The notes under the pieces were generated by a model. That model was not told the origin of the DNA and did no database searches. It saw only the letters and a program-made list of their open reading frames with translations. This document shows positions 36,708 through 45,358 of a DNA stretch of 64,000 nucleotides, piece by piece; position 1 is the stretch's first letter; each line of letters starts with the position of its first letter. This DNA comes from Gordonia oryzae (GTDB lineage: Bacteria > Actinomycetota > Actinomycetes > Mycobacteriales > Mycobacteriaceae): NCBI RefSeq assembly GCF_003797185.1, contig NZ_RKMH01000005.1:186001-250000 (forward strand), given 5' to 3'. The translations under genes were made by a program, and so were the position numbers.

Positions 36708-37037
36708 TCAGGCGACATGCCGGTCGGCGGAGTGGACGTCGTGCAGTTGTCCGGCCGGGTCGACGACCATGATCACCGGCCCCATCGTGGTGGCGGCGCG
36801 TTCGATCAGTGCCTCGATCTGCGTCGGATCGGCCGGATCGCAGACGACCGCCCAGACCTGGTCGTGGACGGCGGCGTCCACATAGGAGACGAGATCGCGC
36901 GTGTGGCGCCCCGCGACCACCGCATTGCGGCCCGAGCGCAAAACCTGATCGATGACGGTGCGCGACCGCGGCGAGCCGTCGGTGACGACGAGGACAGTGT
37001 CGGTGAAGGAGTGCTTCGCAGTGTGCATACCGATCAT
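36708..37037 (-). CDS. Half-length SDR-like Rossmann protein
   Basis: About 109 residues resembling only the N-terminal half of a short-chain dehydrogenase: TVLVVTDGSPRSRTVIDQVL at the nucleotide-binding loop (the usual TGxxxGxG is not kept), AVVAGRH, VVCDPADPTQIEALIERAA and GPVIMVVDPAG. The catalytic Ser-Tyr-Lys half is absent. It could be a stand-alone small protein or another truncated gene in this decayed region. GTG 37040 or ATG 37037 starts; no clear ribosome site. Confidence 0.5.
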   Translation of the reverse strand: MIGMHTAKHSFTDTVLVVTDGSPRSRTVIDQVLRSGRNAVVAGRHTRDLVSYVDAAVHDQVWAVVCDPADPTQIEALIERAATTMGPVIMVVDPAGQLHDVHSADRHVA

Positions 37038-37215
37038 CACACTGCGCGCAGCTGGGATGGCGCCGCGATCGCGCTGGCAGTTGGCTGAATGGCGCGCGGT
37101 GGATCGCCAGCGTGGTGCATTCGGTGATACGAATCCGCCGCGCCGGCGGGATCGAAGGTTTTACCCGACGCGCCTATGCCGACCGGTACAGCGAGATGAC
37201 GTGCATGGGTGCCGC

Positions 37216-38160
37216 TTAGGTGACAACCCACGACATGGTCGATAGCGCGCCGGACCGGGTGTCCGTCTGAGCGTCGCCCGTGTGACGCCCGGTCTGTTCG
37301 TCGGCGATCGCGGTCACCGCGCCCGCGTCGAGGAGTCGTTCGAGGTGCAACTGTGCGGTCCGGCGCTCCACCGATCGCACCCACGGCGCCTCGACATGTG
37401 GGCGATACACCAGCCGGTGTGCCACGATCTCGTCGAAAGTCCTTGGCTGTCGCAGGAACTCGAGTAACCGTTCCTCGCGCTCGAGGATCCGATGACGGTA
37501 GGTGGCGAGTCGGATACCGAACTCGGAACGTCCGGTCACCACACCCTTGTGGTGGAAGGTTCCGTACCAGCGGGCGTCGATCTCGCCGACCCGGTCTATG
37601 GAGGCGAGGAAGTCGTCGAGACTGGACCCGAGATCGCCGTACATCGGTCCGAACGACGTCAGGTCGATGTCGGCGACGTAGAGAAACCCGGCAGGCTCGA
37701 TCAGCACGCCGCAGTGACCGGCGGTGTGTCCGGGCAGGTGGATGACCGTTGCGGTCTGGTCGCCGAGGTCGAAGGTGTGGCCGTCGGTCACACCCACGAC
37801 GCCGTCACGCACGGCCGGCAGGTGGTAGTCGTCGGTCATCACCGTGGTCATCGCGTCGCGGAGATCCGGCTCGAGCCCATAGCCGGCGATGAGGGTGTCG
37901 AGCGAGCCGACGGCGGCCGCGTCGTAACGGTGGGCGAAGGTGTCGGCGGTGAAGTGCCGCAGCCCGGCGATGTGGTCCTCGTGCGCGTGACTGATCATCA
38001 CCGCGTCGGCGCCGACGGGGTCGTCGTCGAGGGCGAGTGACGGATCGATCACCAGCACCGCGTCCGATCCGCGGACCACGACGGTGTTGCCGTACGGTAC
38101 GACGCCGCCGTTACCCGCCGTCAGGACGTCGACCGGCCCGAAACGGTTGACGGTGTACAC
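37216..38160 (-). CDS. Metallo-beta-lactamase-fold hydrolase
   Basis: 314 residues. The metal motif is intact: MISHAHEDHIAG (HxHxDH form), HLPGHTAGHCG, YVADIDL and FHHKGVV supply the remaining ligands. A C-terminal helical region (RILEREERLLEFL to HLERLLDAGAV) resembles the extra domain of many MBL hydrolases such as glyoxalase II-like and quinolone-signal-response-like proteins. The substrate is not known. GTG start 3 bp after the stop of the broken SDR gene, so the two were once an operon. Confidence 0.8.
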   Translation of the reverse strand: MYTVNRFGPVDVLTAGNGGVVPYGNTVVVRGSDAVLVIDPSLALDDDPVGADAVMISHAHEDHIAGLRHFTADTFAHRYDAAAVGSLDTLIAGYGLEPDLRDAMTTVMTDDYHLPAVRDGVVGVTDGHTFDLGDQTATVIHLPGHTAGHCGVLIEPAGFLYVADIDLTSFGPMYGDLGSSLDDFLASIDRVGEIDARWYGTFHHKGVVTGRSEFGIRLATYRHRILEREERLLEFLRQPRTFDEIVAHRLVYRPHVEAPWVRSVERRTAQLHLERLLDAGAVTAIADEQTGRHTGDAQTDTRSGALSTMSWVVT

Positions 38161-38163
38161 CTC

Positions 38164-38988
38164 TCAGCCCTGCGCGGCCACGGTGGCAACCACGCCGCCG
38201 TCCACGAGTAGGTCGGTGCGGGGGACGAACGACGATTCGCGGCCGAGGAAGGCGGTCGCGGCGGTGATGTCGGGTGCGGTGCCCACCCGTTCGGTGACCG
38301 AGCCCTCGATCATCGATCGCATCGTCTCCGCGCTGGCGTCGGCGAGCTCCTGGCGGCCCATCGCCGTGGCGATCACCCTGGGAGAGATGCTGTTGATACC
38401 GGCGCTGCGGGCGCTCCAGCTGCGGGCCGCCGCGCGCCCGCGGATGTGGTTGGGCTGCTGGGCGATCCCATTGGCCAGATCCGGCGTCGAGGCGACGTCA
38501 GCGTGCAGGAAACCCCAGCCGAGCAGATCCGGTGCGGCGGTGGCGGCCACTGCCGCGGCCTGATCGGCCCGCAGCGGCCCGAACACGTGTCCTGCCATGC
38601 TCGCGATCACCACACCCGCATCGCCGGGGTCGGCGACTCCGTCGACGATGTCTAGCGACAGGGCGACCCGAGGAGCTCGACTCGAAGGATCGCCTCCGGG
38701 CTCGCGTGCACCGGCGACACACCGACTGTGTGGACGACCTGGTCCACAGCGCCGAGCCCGGATGCGTGCTCGGCCGGCGCCCTCAGCGAATCCGCCGCCG
38801 CCCACGTCCACCGGAAAGCCGGAAACGTCACACCCTTTGCCGTCGAGGCCGTCGAGGCCGTCGACCCGCACCTCGAGAGCGGTCGCATCGGCATCGGCGA
38901 GTCGGACCTGCCGCCCGCAGCCCTGCCGACGCGCGATCACCACACCCCTGCCCTCGGTTCCGACGACGACCAGCACGTTGCGGCTCAT
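38164..38988 (-). pseudogene. Inactivated short-chain dehydrogenase/reductase
   Basis: Start MSRNVLVVVGTEGRGVVIARR and end TDLLVDGGVVATVAA are SDR termini. The middle lies in another frame (AVDQVVHTVGVSPVHASPEA, about 38690-38800), so two frameshifts flank it. The catalytic Tyr-x3-Lys is gone: NGIAQQPNHIRG stands where YGLAKRANQLR-like text is expected (Tyr to Asn, Lys to Gln). AAGG lies upstream of ATG 38988. The last frame remains open, so a fragment could be made but not an active enzyme. Confidence 0.75.
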
Positions 38989-39146
38989 TGCAGACCTTCT
39001 CACCGTTGACGTCAGATCACCTGACGCCGCCGAATCTTCCGGTTCTGGGCGGGGATGTCAAGGGCGCATACCACGGGCGATATTTCCGACCGTGGAACCT
39101 GCCGCGACCCCGAGGGCGTTGCGACCGGACAGATACGCTGGCACAT

Positions 39147-39545
39147 ATGCATGTGGTGTCCTCCGATGACCGATGCCCGTGTACCTCCGGGCTGATCTTT
39201 GGCGAATGCTGTGGACCGCTTCTCGAGGGTCGGCGGCGCGCGCCGACCGCTCAGGCGTTGATGCGTTCACGATTCTCCGCGTTCGCCGTTGGCGACCGGG
39301 AGTACCTGCTGGCCACGTGGCATCGGCGCACGCGCCCCGGCGATCTCGAACTCGACGACGAGATCGACTGGTATCGCCTCGACGTCACCGAGACCTCCGG
39401 AGGTGGTCTGTTCGACGATGCCGGAGAGGTGGCCTTCGTCGCCCACCACCGAACCGACGGAGTGCGCCGGACGATGTCCGAACACAGCCGCTTCGTGCGC
39501 GAGGACGGCCGTTGGTTCTACCTCGACGCGCTCGGTGTGAGGTGA
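39147..39545 (+). CDS. YchJ-family protein with SEC-C zinc motif
   Basis: 132 residues. The N-terminal SEC-C-like cysteine motif DRCPCTSGLIFGECCGPLL is followed by the YchJ core APTAQALMRSRFSAFAVGD, YLLATWH and SRFVREDGRWFYLDA, an NTF2-like fold. The function is unknown in the family; the zinc motif resembles that of the SecA tail. ATG 39147 begins shortly before the motif, as in homologues. Confidence 0.88.
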   Translation: MHVVSSDDRCPCTSGLIFGECCGPLLEGRRRAPTAQALMRSRFSAFAVGDREYLLATWHRRTRPGDLELDDEIDWYRLDVTETSGGGLFDDAGEVAFVAHHRTDGVRRTMSEHSRFVREDGRWFYLDALGVR

Positions 39546-39559
39546 TCGGTCGTGGGGAT

Positions 39560-39943
39560 TCAGATCTCCTCGGAGAGCACGGTCGAGGCGATGCGGAATG
39601 CCGAATTGGCATCGGGCACCCCGCAATAGATGGCGCTCTGCAGGATGACCTCCTTGATCTCGTCGATCGTGAGTCCGTTGCGGCGGGCGGCGCGGATGTG
39701 CATGGCGAGTTCTTCGTGGTGGCCGCGCGCGATCAACGCCGTCAGTGTGATCATCGATCGGCTGCGCCGGTCCAGTCCCGGTCTCGTCCAGACCGTTCCC
39801 CAGGCATAACGGGTGATGAACTGCTGGAACTCCTCGGTGAGGTCGGTGATGGCGGCGGTCGCCCGGTCGACGTGCGTGTCGCCGAGAACCTCACGGCGGA
39901 CCGTCATTCCGGCCTCGTAGGGATCGGTGTACGGATCGGTCAC
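39560..39943 (-). CDS. pcaC: 4-carboxymuconolactone decarboxylase
   Basis: Converts gamma-carboxymuconolactone to beta-ketoadipate enol-lactone in protocatechuate degradation. 127 residues with EAGMTVRREVLGDTHVDRA, FQQFITRYAWGTVWTRPGLD, RSRSMITLTALIARGHHEEL (catalytic His region) and YCGVPDANSAFRIA. GTG 39943 overlaps the pcaB stop, with GGAG upstream. It is a separate gene, not fused to pcaD as in the pcaL form. Confidence 0.95.
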   Translation of the reverse strand: MTDPYTDPYEAGMTVRREVLGDTHVDRATAAITDLTEEFQQFITRYAWGTVWTRPGLDRRSRSMITLTALIARGHHEELAMHIRAARRNGLTIDEIKEVILQSAIYCGVPDANSAFRIASTVLSEEI

Positions 39944-41145
39944 GAATGGGCTCCTTCGAGATAGCGGTGCGCGCGCGTCACGACGTCGTCGACCAGGATG
40001 TCGGTGGCGCCGAGATAGTCCGGCGACGCCGCATGTCCGGCCAGTCGTGACATCGTTTCCTGCTCGGTCAGAATGCCTTGGGCCGAGACGAGATTGGCGG
40101 CGGCGCGGTCGGGGTGAAACCGTAAACCGGTGAGCAATTGCGCGGCGTGGGCGCCGGCGGTGACGGTGAGACGGCTCAACGTGCGCAGCGTCGACCACTC
40201 GGCGTGCCAACCCCCGTCGGAGCGTTCGTCGAGGCTCGCCGCCGACGCGGCATGCAGGGTCGCGGCGAGACCCGGTGCGACCAGCGCGGCCCGTCGGAGC
40301 AACACGGTGAGGACGGGATTGTTCTTGTGCGGCATCGTCGATGACCCGCCACCGCCGCCTTCGGTGAACTCGCCGATCTCGGGTCGGCCGGCGATCGCCA
40401 GATCACCTGCGAGGTGCCCCCATGCGTCGCAGCAGGTCACCAGCGCGTCACCGATGCGGGTGGTGGTGGCGCGCGTGGTATGCCACGGCGTCGAGGCCGC
40501 CAGACCGAGGGTGCCTGCCGTTGCTCTCACCAGTGCCCGCGCGGCTTGCGCCGATCCGGTCAATTCGACTGGTGCTGCGAGAGTGCCTGCGGCGCCGCCG
40601 ATCTGGACGGGAATCGGAGGGAGGGCGTCGAGGGTGTCGGCGGCGTCGAGGAGGGCGGTGAGCCATACTCCGAACTTGCGTCCCGCGGTGCCCGGCAGTG
40701 CCGGCTGAGTCAGTGTGCGCGTCAGCAGGGGAGCATCACGATGGGCGTTGATCAATGCCTGTAGCGCCCCGACCTGCGTCCGCAGATGGTCCTCGATGCG
40801 GCGCAGTACGTCTCGCGCACACATCATGAGTGCCGTGTCGAGGGTGTCCTGACTGGTGAGTCCCCGGTGCAGCCACTGTGCGGCGGTGTCGCCGGCGCGC
40901 GAGCGCAACAACGACACCAAGCCGCTGACGGGGTTGCCGTCGGCCTCGGCGTCCACGGCGATGGCCGTGAGATCGTCCGTGCTGACGAGTGGACGGAGGT
41001 CTGCTGCGGCGTCCGCGGGTGCCACACCGTGGCTGACAAGTGCTCTCAGCCAGGCGTTCTCGACCTCGATGAGGGCACGCAAGAGCGCTTCCTCGCTCAT
41101 CAGGTCGCCTGCGCGGTGAGCGCCCGGCCAAAACAGATCACTCAA
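39940..41145 (-). CDS. pcaB: 3-carboxy-cis,cis-muconate cycloisomerase
   Basis: Fumarase/aspartase-superfamily enzyme that lactonises 3-carboxymuconate. LFWPGAHRAGDLMSEEALL, GLTSQDTLDTALMM, LTQPALPGTAG, and the superfamily signature GGSSTMPHKNNPVL with the flexible catalytic serine. 401 residues. The start appears to be TTG 41145, needed for the conserved N-terminus and 3 bp after the pcaG stop; the later ATG at 41100 would cut family-conserved sequence. GTGA overlap with pcaC. Confidence 0.94.
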   Translation of the reverse strand: MSDLFWPGAHRAGDLMSEEALLRALIEVENAWLRALVSHGVAPADAAADLRPLVSTDDLTAIAVDAEADGNPVSGLVSLLRSRAGDTAAQWLHRGLTSQDTLDTALMMCARDVLRRIEDHLRTQVGALQALINAHRDAPLLTRTLTQPALPGTAGRKFGVWLTALLDAADTLDALPPIPVQIGGAAGTLAAPVELTGSAQAARALVRATAGTLGLAASTPWHTTRATTTRIGDALVTCCDAWGHLAGDLAIAGRPEIGEFTEGGGGGSSTMPHKNNPVLTVLLRRAALVAPGLAATLHAASAASLDERSDGGWHAEWSTLRTLSRLTVTAGAHAAQLLTGLRFHPDRAAANLVSAQGILTEQETMSRLAGHAASPDYLGATDILVDDVVTRAHRYLEGAHS

Positions 41146-41148
41146 CGT

Positions 41149-41700
41149 CTACTGTCCCGGGTAGTGGAGGAAGACGGTCTCGTCGGCGCCCTGTAAGCGC
41201 AGGTCGAAACGGAATCCGTCGCCGTCGGCCGTCGCGATCAGGGTGGCGCGTCGATCCTCGGGCACACCGGCCAGGAATGGATCGGCCTCGGTGAGTGAAC
41301 CTGGCAGGTAGGCGCGGGTGAACAGCCGATGCAGCAGGCCGCGACCGAACACGGTGATCAGGAAGTATGGCGCGGCGCCCTCGATCGGTCCGGGTGGGAC
41401 TGTGCTGAAAGAATATTCGCCGGCGTCATCGGTGGCGCAGCGTCCCCAACCGGTGAAGGTCCACCCGTCTCGGCGAAGCGATCCGGGTCGCTGCACCACG
41501 GTGCCGTCGGCATCGGCCTGCCAGAGTTCGAGTAGCACGTCCGGGACCGGTTGGCCGTGGCCGTCGGTGACGATTCCGTGCAAGCGGATCGAGCCGGGGG
41601 AGCGTGGCGGCACCAGCTCATTGTCACCTTCGAAGGGCAGTGCGTACCCGTAGAACGGTCCGACGGTCTGGGCGGGTGTGGGCGGCAGCAGGGCGGTCAT
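41149..41700 (-). CDS. pcaG: Protocatechuate 3,4-dioxygenase alpha subunit
   Basis: Non-catalytic partner of PcaH in the ring-opening dioxygenase. 183 residues with TPAQTVGPFYGYALPF, IRLHGIVTDGHGQPVPDVLL, ELWQADADG, FTGWGRCATDDAGEYSFSTV, APYFLITVFGRGLLHRLFTR and YLPGSLTEADPFL. ATG 41700 overlaps the pcaH stop (ATGA), giving equal synthesis of the two subunits. Confidence 0.95.
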   Translation of the reverse strand: MTALLPPTPAQTVGPFYGYALPFEGDNELVPPRSPGSIRLHGIVTDGHGQPVPDVLLELWQADADGTVVQRPGSLRRDGWTFTGWGRCATDDAGEYSFSTVPPGPIEGAAPYFLITVFGRGLLHRLFTRAYLPGSLTEADPFLAGVPEDRRATLIATADGDGFRFDLRLQGADETVFLHYPGQ

Positions 41701-42482
41701 CAGTTCTCCTCGTTGTCGAGCGGGGTGCGATTGCTGCCGGTGAGCACAATGTCCCAACGGTAACCGGTGGACCATTCGTGACTGGTCACGTCGTGATCGT
41801 AGGCGGCGACGAGCCGTTCGCGTGCCTTCGCGTCGACTATCGACTGGTAGATCGGGTCGAAGGGGAACAGCGGGTCGCCCGGGAAGTACATCTGGGTGAT
41901 CATCCGCTGCGTGAAGTCGGTTCCGAAGAGCGAGAAGTGGATGTGCGCGGGCCGCCACGCATTGTGGTGGTTCTTCCACGGATAGGGGCCGGGTTTGATC
42001 GTAGTGAAGCGGTAGTTCCCGCTCTCGTCGGTCAGGCATCGCCCGACGCCGGTGAAGTTGGGGTCGATCGGCGCGTGGTGCTGGTCCCGTTTATGGATAT
42101 AGCGCCCGGCCGAGTTCGCCTGCCAGATTTCTACGAGTTGGCGACGCACCGGTCGGCCCTGACCGTCGAGGACTCGACCGGTCACCACGATGCGCTCACC
42201 GATCGGCTCGCCGCGATGCGCGATCGTGAGATCGGCTTCGAGCGTGTGGACATCACGTTCCCCGAACACCGGCGAGCACAGCTCGAGGGTCTCCGGATCG
42301 GCGTGGTGTGGGTCCTTGGTCGGATGGCGCAGCAGGCTGCTGCGATAGGGCGGATAGTCCAGACGAGGCTGGGTTTCCTCGATGCCGGCGTGCTGATATG
42401 CGGTCTCGATGGCGGTGATCTCACCGCTGATCTCCCGCTGGCTGGCCGACGCGCTGTCGGGGTTGGTGTTCAGGGCTGTCAT
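41700..42482 (-). CDS. pcaH: Protocatechuate 3,4-dioxygenase beta subunit
   Basis: Catalytic Fe(III) subunit for intradiol cleavage of protocatechuate. LDYPPYRSSLLRHPTK, IVVTGRVLDGQGRPVRRQLV, EIWQANSAGRYIHKRDQH (first iron tyrosine), ESGNYRFTTIKPGPYPW (second tyrosine) and WRPAHIHFSLFG (two iron histidines). 260 residues. ATG 42482 is preferred; GTG 42491 is in frame. First gene of pcaHGBC, divergent from the IclR regulator. Confidence 0.95.
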   Translation of the reverse strand: MTALNTNPDSASASQREISGEITAIETAYQHAGIEETQPRLDYPPYRSSLLRHPTKDPHHADPETLELCSPVFGERDVHTLEADLTIAHRGEPIGERIVVTGRVLDGQGRPVRRQLVEIWQANSAGRYIHKRDQHHAPIDPNFTGVGRCLTDESGNYRFTTIKPGPYPWKNHHNAWRPAHIHFSLFGTDFTQRMITQMYFPGDPLFPFDPIYQSIVDAKARERLVAAYDHDVTSHEWSTGYRWDIVLTGSNRTPLDNEEN

Positions 42483-42527
42483 GTGGCTCACAGTAGGGCC
42501 GTCTGCGTGAGCTGGAAAAGAGTAGAC

Positions 42528-42542
42528 TTCCGCTGAGCGGAA
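42528..42542. promoter_or_regulatory. Perfect palindrome between pcaH and the IclR gene (probable operator)
   Basis: TTCCGCT-G-AGCGGAA, 7-bp arms around one base, in the 82-bp gap between the divergent starts and 22 bp before the regulator ATG. IclR regulators bind palindromes of about this size in such gaps, so it likely controls both pcaHGBC and the regulator. Confidence 0.7.
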
Positions 42543-42564
42543 AAGGTATGTCGTAAGGAGTCTT

Positions 42565-43317
42565 ATGGCCGGCAACACCTCGATCGCCGGGGCCACTGTC
42601 ACCTCACGCGTCCTAGCGATCATCGGGGCGTTCGACGAGCGCCACCGAGTGCTCACGCTCAGCGAACTCGCCCGGCGGTCGAAGTTGCCGGTGGCGACCA
42701 CGCACCGACTCGCGGCCGAACTCGTCGCCGGAGACGCGCTGGCACGCCGTCCCGACGGCCGGTTCGTGGTCGGTCGACTCCTGTGGGAGGCAGGTCTGCG
42801 TGCGCCGATCACGGGCCGACTCAAGCAGGTCGCGGAGCCGTTCCTGCACGACGTCTACGCGGCGACGCTGGCGACCGTGCACCTCGCGGTTCGCGATGGC
42901 GCCCAGGTGCTCTACGTGGAGCGGATGGCCGGGCGTGCCTCGGTGCCGATCGTCAGCACCGTCGGCAGCCGGCTTCCGTTGCACTGCACCGGCGTCGGCA
43001 AGGTGCTGTTGGCGCACGCGCCGGATGATATTGCCGCAGAATCGATGTCGAACCTGGTGCGGATCACCCCGCACACGATTACCTCGCCAGAGGTCCTCGC
43101 ACGTCAACTGGAGGACATCCGGGCAAGTGGATACGCCACCACCAGCGAGGAGATGTCGCCAGGAGCCTGCTCGCTGGCCGTGCCGGTGGTGCCGGCCAGT
43201 GATCGGACGTCGGTGGTCGCGGCCATCGGGGTCGTGGTACCCACGCTCAAACGGGATCGCAGTCGGCTGCTCGCGGCGCTGCAGGTTGCCGCGAGCGGTG
43301 TCGGGCGGCAGCTGTGA
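42565..43317 (+). CDS. IclR-family regulator of the protocatechuate operon
   Basis: 250 residues. The N-terminal winged helix-turn-helix has LTLSELARRSKLPVATTHRL, then FVVGRLLWEAG; the C-terminal effector domain has ATVHLAVRDGAQVLYVERM, LHCTGVGKVLLAHAP, ITSPEVLARQL and SLAVPVV. Adjacent divergent IclR proteins control pca genes in many actinobacteria and proteobacteria, with protocatechuate or beta-ketoadipate as effector. Whether it activates or represses cannot be read from the sequence. TAAGGAG is 6 bp before the ATG. Confidence 0.9.
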   Translation: MAGNTSIAGATVTSRVLAIIGAFDERHRVLTLSELARRSKLPVATTHRLAAELVAGDALARRPDGRFVVGRLLWEAGLRAPITGRLKQVAEPFLHDVYAATLATVHLAVRDGAQVLYVERMAGRASVPIVSTVGSRLPLHCTGVGKVLLAHAPDDIAAESMSNLVRITPHTITSPEVLARQLEDIRASGYATTSEEMSPGACSLAVPVVPASDRTSVVAAIGVVVPTLKRDRSRLLAALQVAASGVGRQL

Positions 43318-43433
43318 TCGCCGGCAACGACGAGCGTCGTGCGGACTGCTGTCACACGGGACCGATACCCGCTACGTGCCTATGCCGCACCATGACAGGG
43401 TGACCTCGACGGCAGAGGTGCGGCAGTGACTGA

Positions 43434-44078
43434 CGATGGTACCGATACCCGGCATCGCCGAGCTGCTCGTCATCATTGTGCTTGCCCGGTCGGGCCGTTG
43501 CGGGTACCACCGCGTGCCCGTCGTCGGGCCGCGTATCAGGTTTCGTTCATGGTGGCTGCCCGTCGGCGTGATGCTCGCCGTTGTCGTGGTCCTGCCCCAA
43601 ACGGCGGCGAAGTGGGCACGTGCGCCCATCCGACGGCGGCTGCTCGTCGCCGGATCGATGGTCACCATCGGCTCCAACCGCCGCGATCGCGCTGCCGGTG
43701 CTACCCGTCGGCCCGGTGCGAACCGTCAACCCGCTCAACTGGGAACGCAGCAAGCAGGTGGCGCGGCCGGAGTTCGCCGCCGCGGTCGACAGCGTGTGGT
43801 CGGCGAGCCCCGCCGATCGGCGTGAGCGCGCCGCGGTGGTGACCGCGAACTACGGGGAGGTCGGTGCGCTCGAACGCCTCGATCCGGGATGTCGGTGTGT
43901 TTGGGACACCTGGGCTGCTCCGACTGGGGCCCGCGCCGTCCGGTGGGCGGACCGGCCGGTCCTGCTGATCGATCACCTCGACCACAAGGAGGTGCGGCGT
44001 CGGCATCGGGCGATGCGACCCGCCGCACGGGACATGGTCGCAGGTGTGGCTGTACTTCCGACACACCCGAGGGTCTCT
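43434..44078 (+). pseudogene. Remnant of a membrane glycosyltransferase (GT39/ArnT-like)
   Basis: Scattered membrane-like text in one frame (GIAELLVIIVLA, WLPVGVMLAVVVVLP) leads, after a frameshift, to ALPVLPVGPVRTVNPLNWER, PEFAAAVDSVW and TANYGEVGALERL, a C-terminal stretch I associate with dolichyl-phosphate-mannose-type transferases. Further pieces, ARAVRWADRPVLLIDH and then WLYFRHTRGSLY in another frame, follow. The N-terminal catalytic domain is absent. The assignment rests on the one well-kept stretch around 43700-43890. Confidence 0.5.
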
Positions 44079-44711
44079 CTACGCATTGCCGTGTCGCAGA
44101 ATCCATTCGATCAAGGGCGTGGTGGTTCTCCAGTCGACCCGAATGCGGTCGACGAGGTCGGCGGTATGGATGACCGGATCGAATCCGTAGTCCCGCATGA
44201 CCGTGATCGTCTTGTGTCGCAGTAGACCGATCCGCGGATGATCCCGATCGAATCCCCGCGGCGCGGTCTTGAGTGTGTCGCCGCCGACTTCCCAGCCGGC
44301 GTCGGACAACTCATCGACGATTCGCTCCAGCTCGGATCCGGTGCGCTCGTTGACGATCGCGGCGCGGATGGCGGCGAGCCGGTCGGCCGCGGTGTCGTAA
44401 ATACCCGCGCCGACCCGGACGCCGGGCGCACCGATCTGCACGTAGTACCCGGTGGCCGGCGCAACCGCGACGTATGCGCCCTGATGGGTCTTGTAGGGCG
44501 ACTTGTCCTTGGCGAAGCGCACATCGCGATACGGCCGGAACAGTGTGGCCTCGCCGAATTCCTCGGCGAGGTCGGCAGTCAGCGCAACCATAGGTTCGGC
44601 CACTGCGGAGGAATACGTGGCCTTATGCGCCGTCCAGAACGACTTCGTGTTGTCGATCTCGAGATCGTCGTAGAAGTCCAACGCAGCCTCGGGAAAACCG
44701 GTGAAACCCAT
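44079..44711 (-). CDS. DUF2461-family protein
   Basis: 210 residues: FTGFPEAALDFYDDLEIDNT, SFWTAHKATYSSAV, LFRPYRDVRFAKDKSPYKTH and GYYVQIGAPGVRVGAGIYD, matching the conserved DUF2461/TIGR02453 family throughout. The function is not established. ATG 44711 is preferred over TTG 44714. The reading frame is intact and of typical length, convergent with the glycosyltransferase remnant. Confidence 0.85.
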   Translation of the reverse strand: MGFTGFPEAALDFYDDLEIDNTKSFWTAHKATYSSAVAEPMVALTADLAEEFGEATLFRPYRDVRFAKDKSPYKTHQGAYVAVAPATGYYVQIGAPGVRVGAGIYDTAADRLAAIRAAIVNERTGSELERIVDELSDAGWEVGGDTLKTAPRGFDRDHPRIGLLRHKTITVMRDYGFDPVIHTADLVDRIRVDWRTTTPLIEWILRHGNA

Positions 44712-45358
44712 CAAGTCAGTCTAGGCGGCCGATCCGGGTAGCGATCGTTACCGCCGAGCGAGGTGGTCTGTGTTGTCGAGACAATCCCGCAACCACGTCG
44801 GAGGCGACTGTTCGCTCGCGTCGCCGAGAGGGCGGGTGGGGTGGTTCGCGGTGGACAGTGGACAGACCGTCGGACTCGTCCGCTGCGTCGTCGCGCAGGG
44901 TCGGTTCCAGTGCACCCCATGGCGCTCTGGCGGCTACTCGATATCGGCTGTGCACGAGCGATCCCGGCCACGGTCCTGACTTCGATGTCGGGAACCGTAC
45001 TTTGCGATCCGCCTACCTCTGGCGACATCGTCGACACATCACCCGCCCGATCTCACCCCTGGTTACACCGTCGTCGGTATGGCTTGTTCAGTGCGAAGAG
45101 CAGTGTGCATGCCGAGGTGGACGACTCGTGCTCGAAGAACGTAGTGGCACCGCCATGGAAAAGCTGCGCACCTTCGCCGCCATCGTGACCTCGTTCCTGG
45201 GTGCAGAAGTGTTGATCGTGTCCGTCGGGAAACTGCCGGAGAGGTTCACGATCGATGACGTCGTCGGTCCACGGTGGCATCGGATTGCAGTAGGTGCTCA
45301 TGGCCGGGGTGTTCCTGGCCGAACATCCTAACACCGTTGGCTACCCGTCGATCTCGTT
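44712..45358. other. Low-information region, no confident gene
   Basis: About 650 bp with only short overlapping frames. One plus-strand stretch from ATG 45155 (MEKLRTFAAIVTSFLGAEV then LPERFTIDDVVG) reads like part of a protein but has no recognisable family and runs into mixed sequence. It may be a decayed gene connected with the small frame that follows. Confidence 0.35.

Noticed and set aside
34100-39010. Mobile element or genomic island as the cause of the decay zone
   Set aside because: No transposase, integrase, terminal inverted repeats or tRNA-linked direct repeats were seen; base composition looks like the surroundings.
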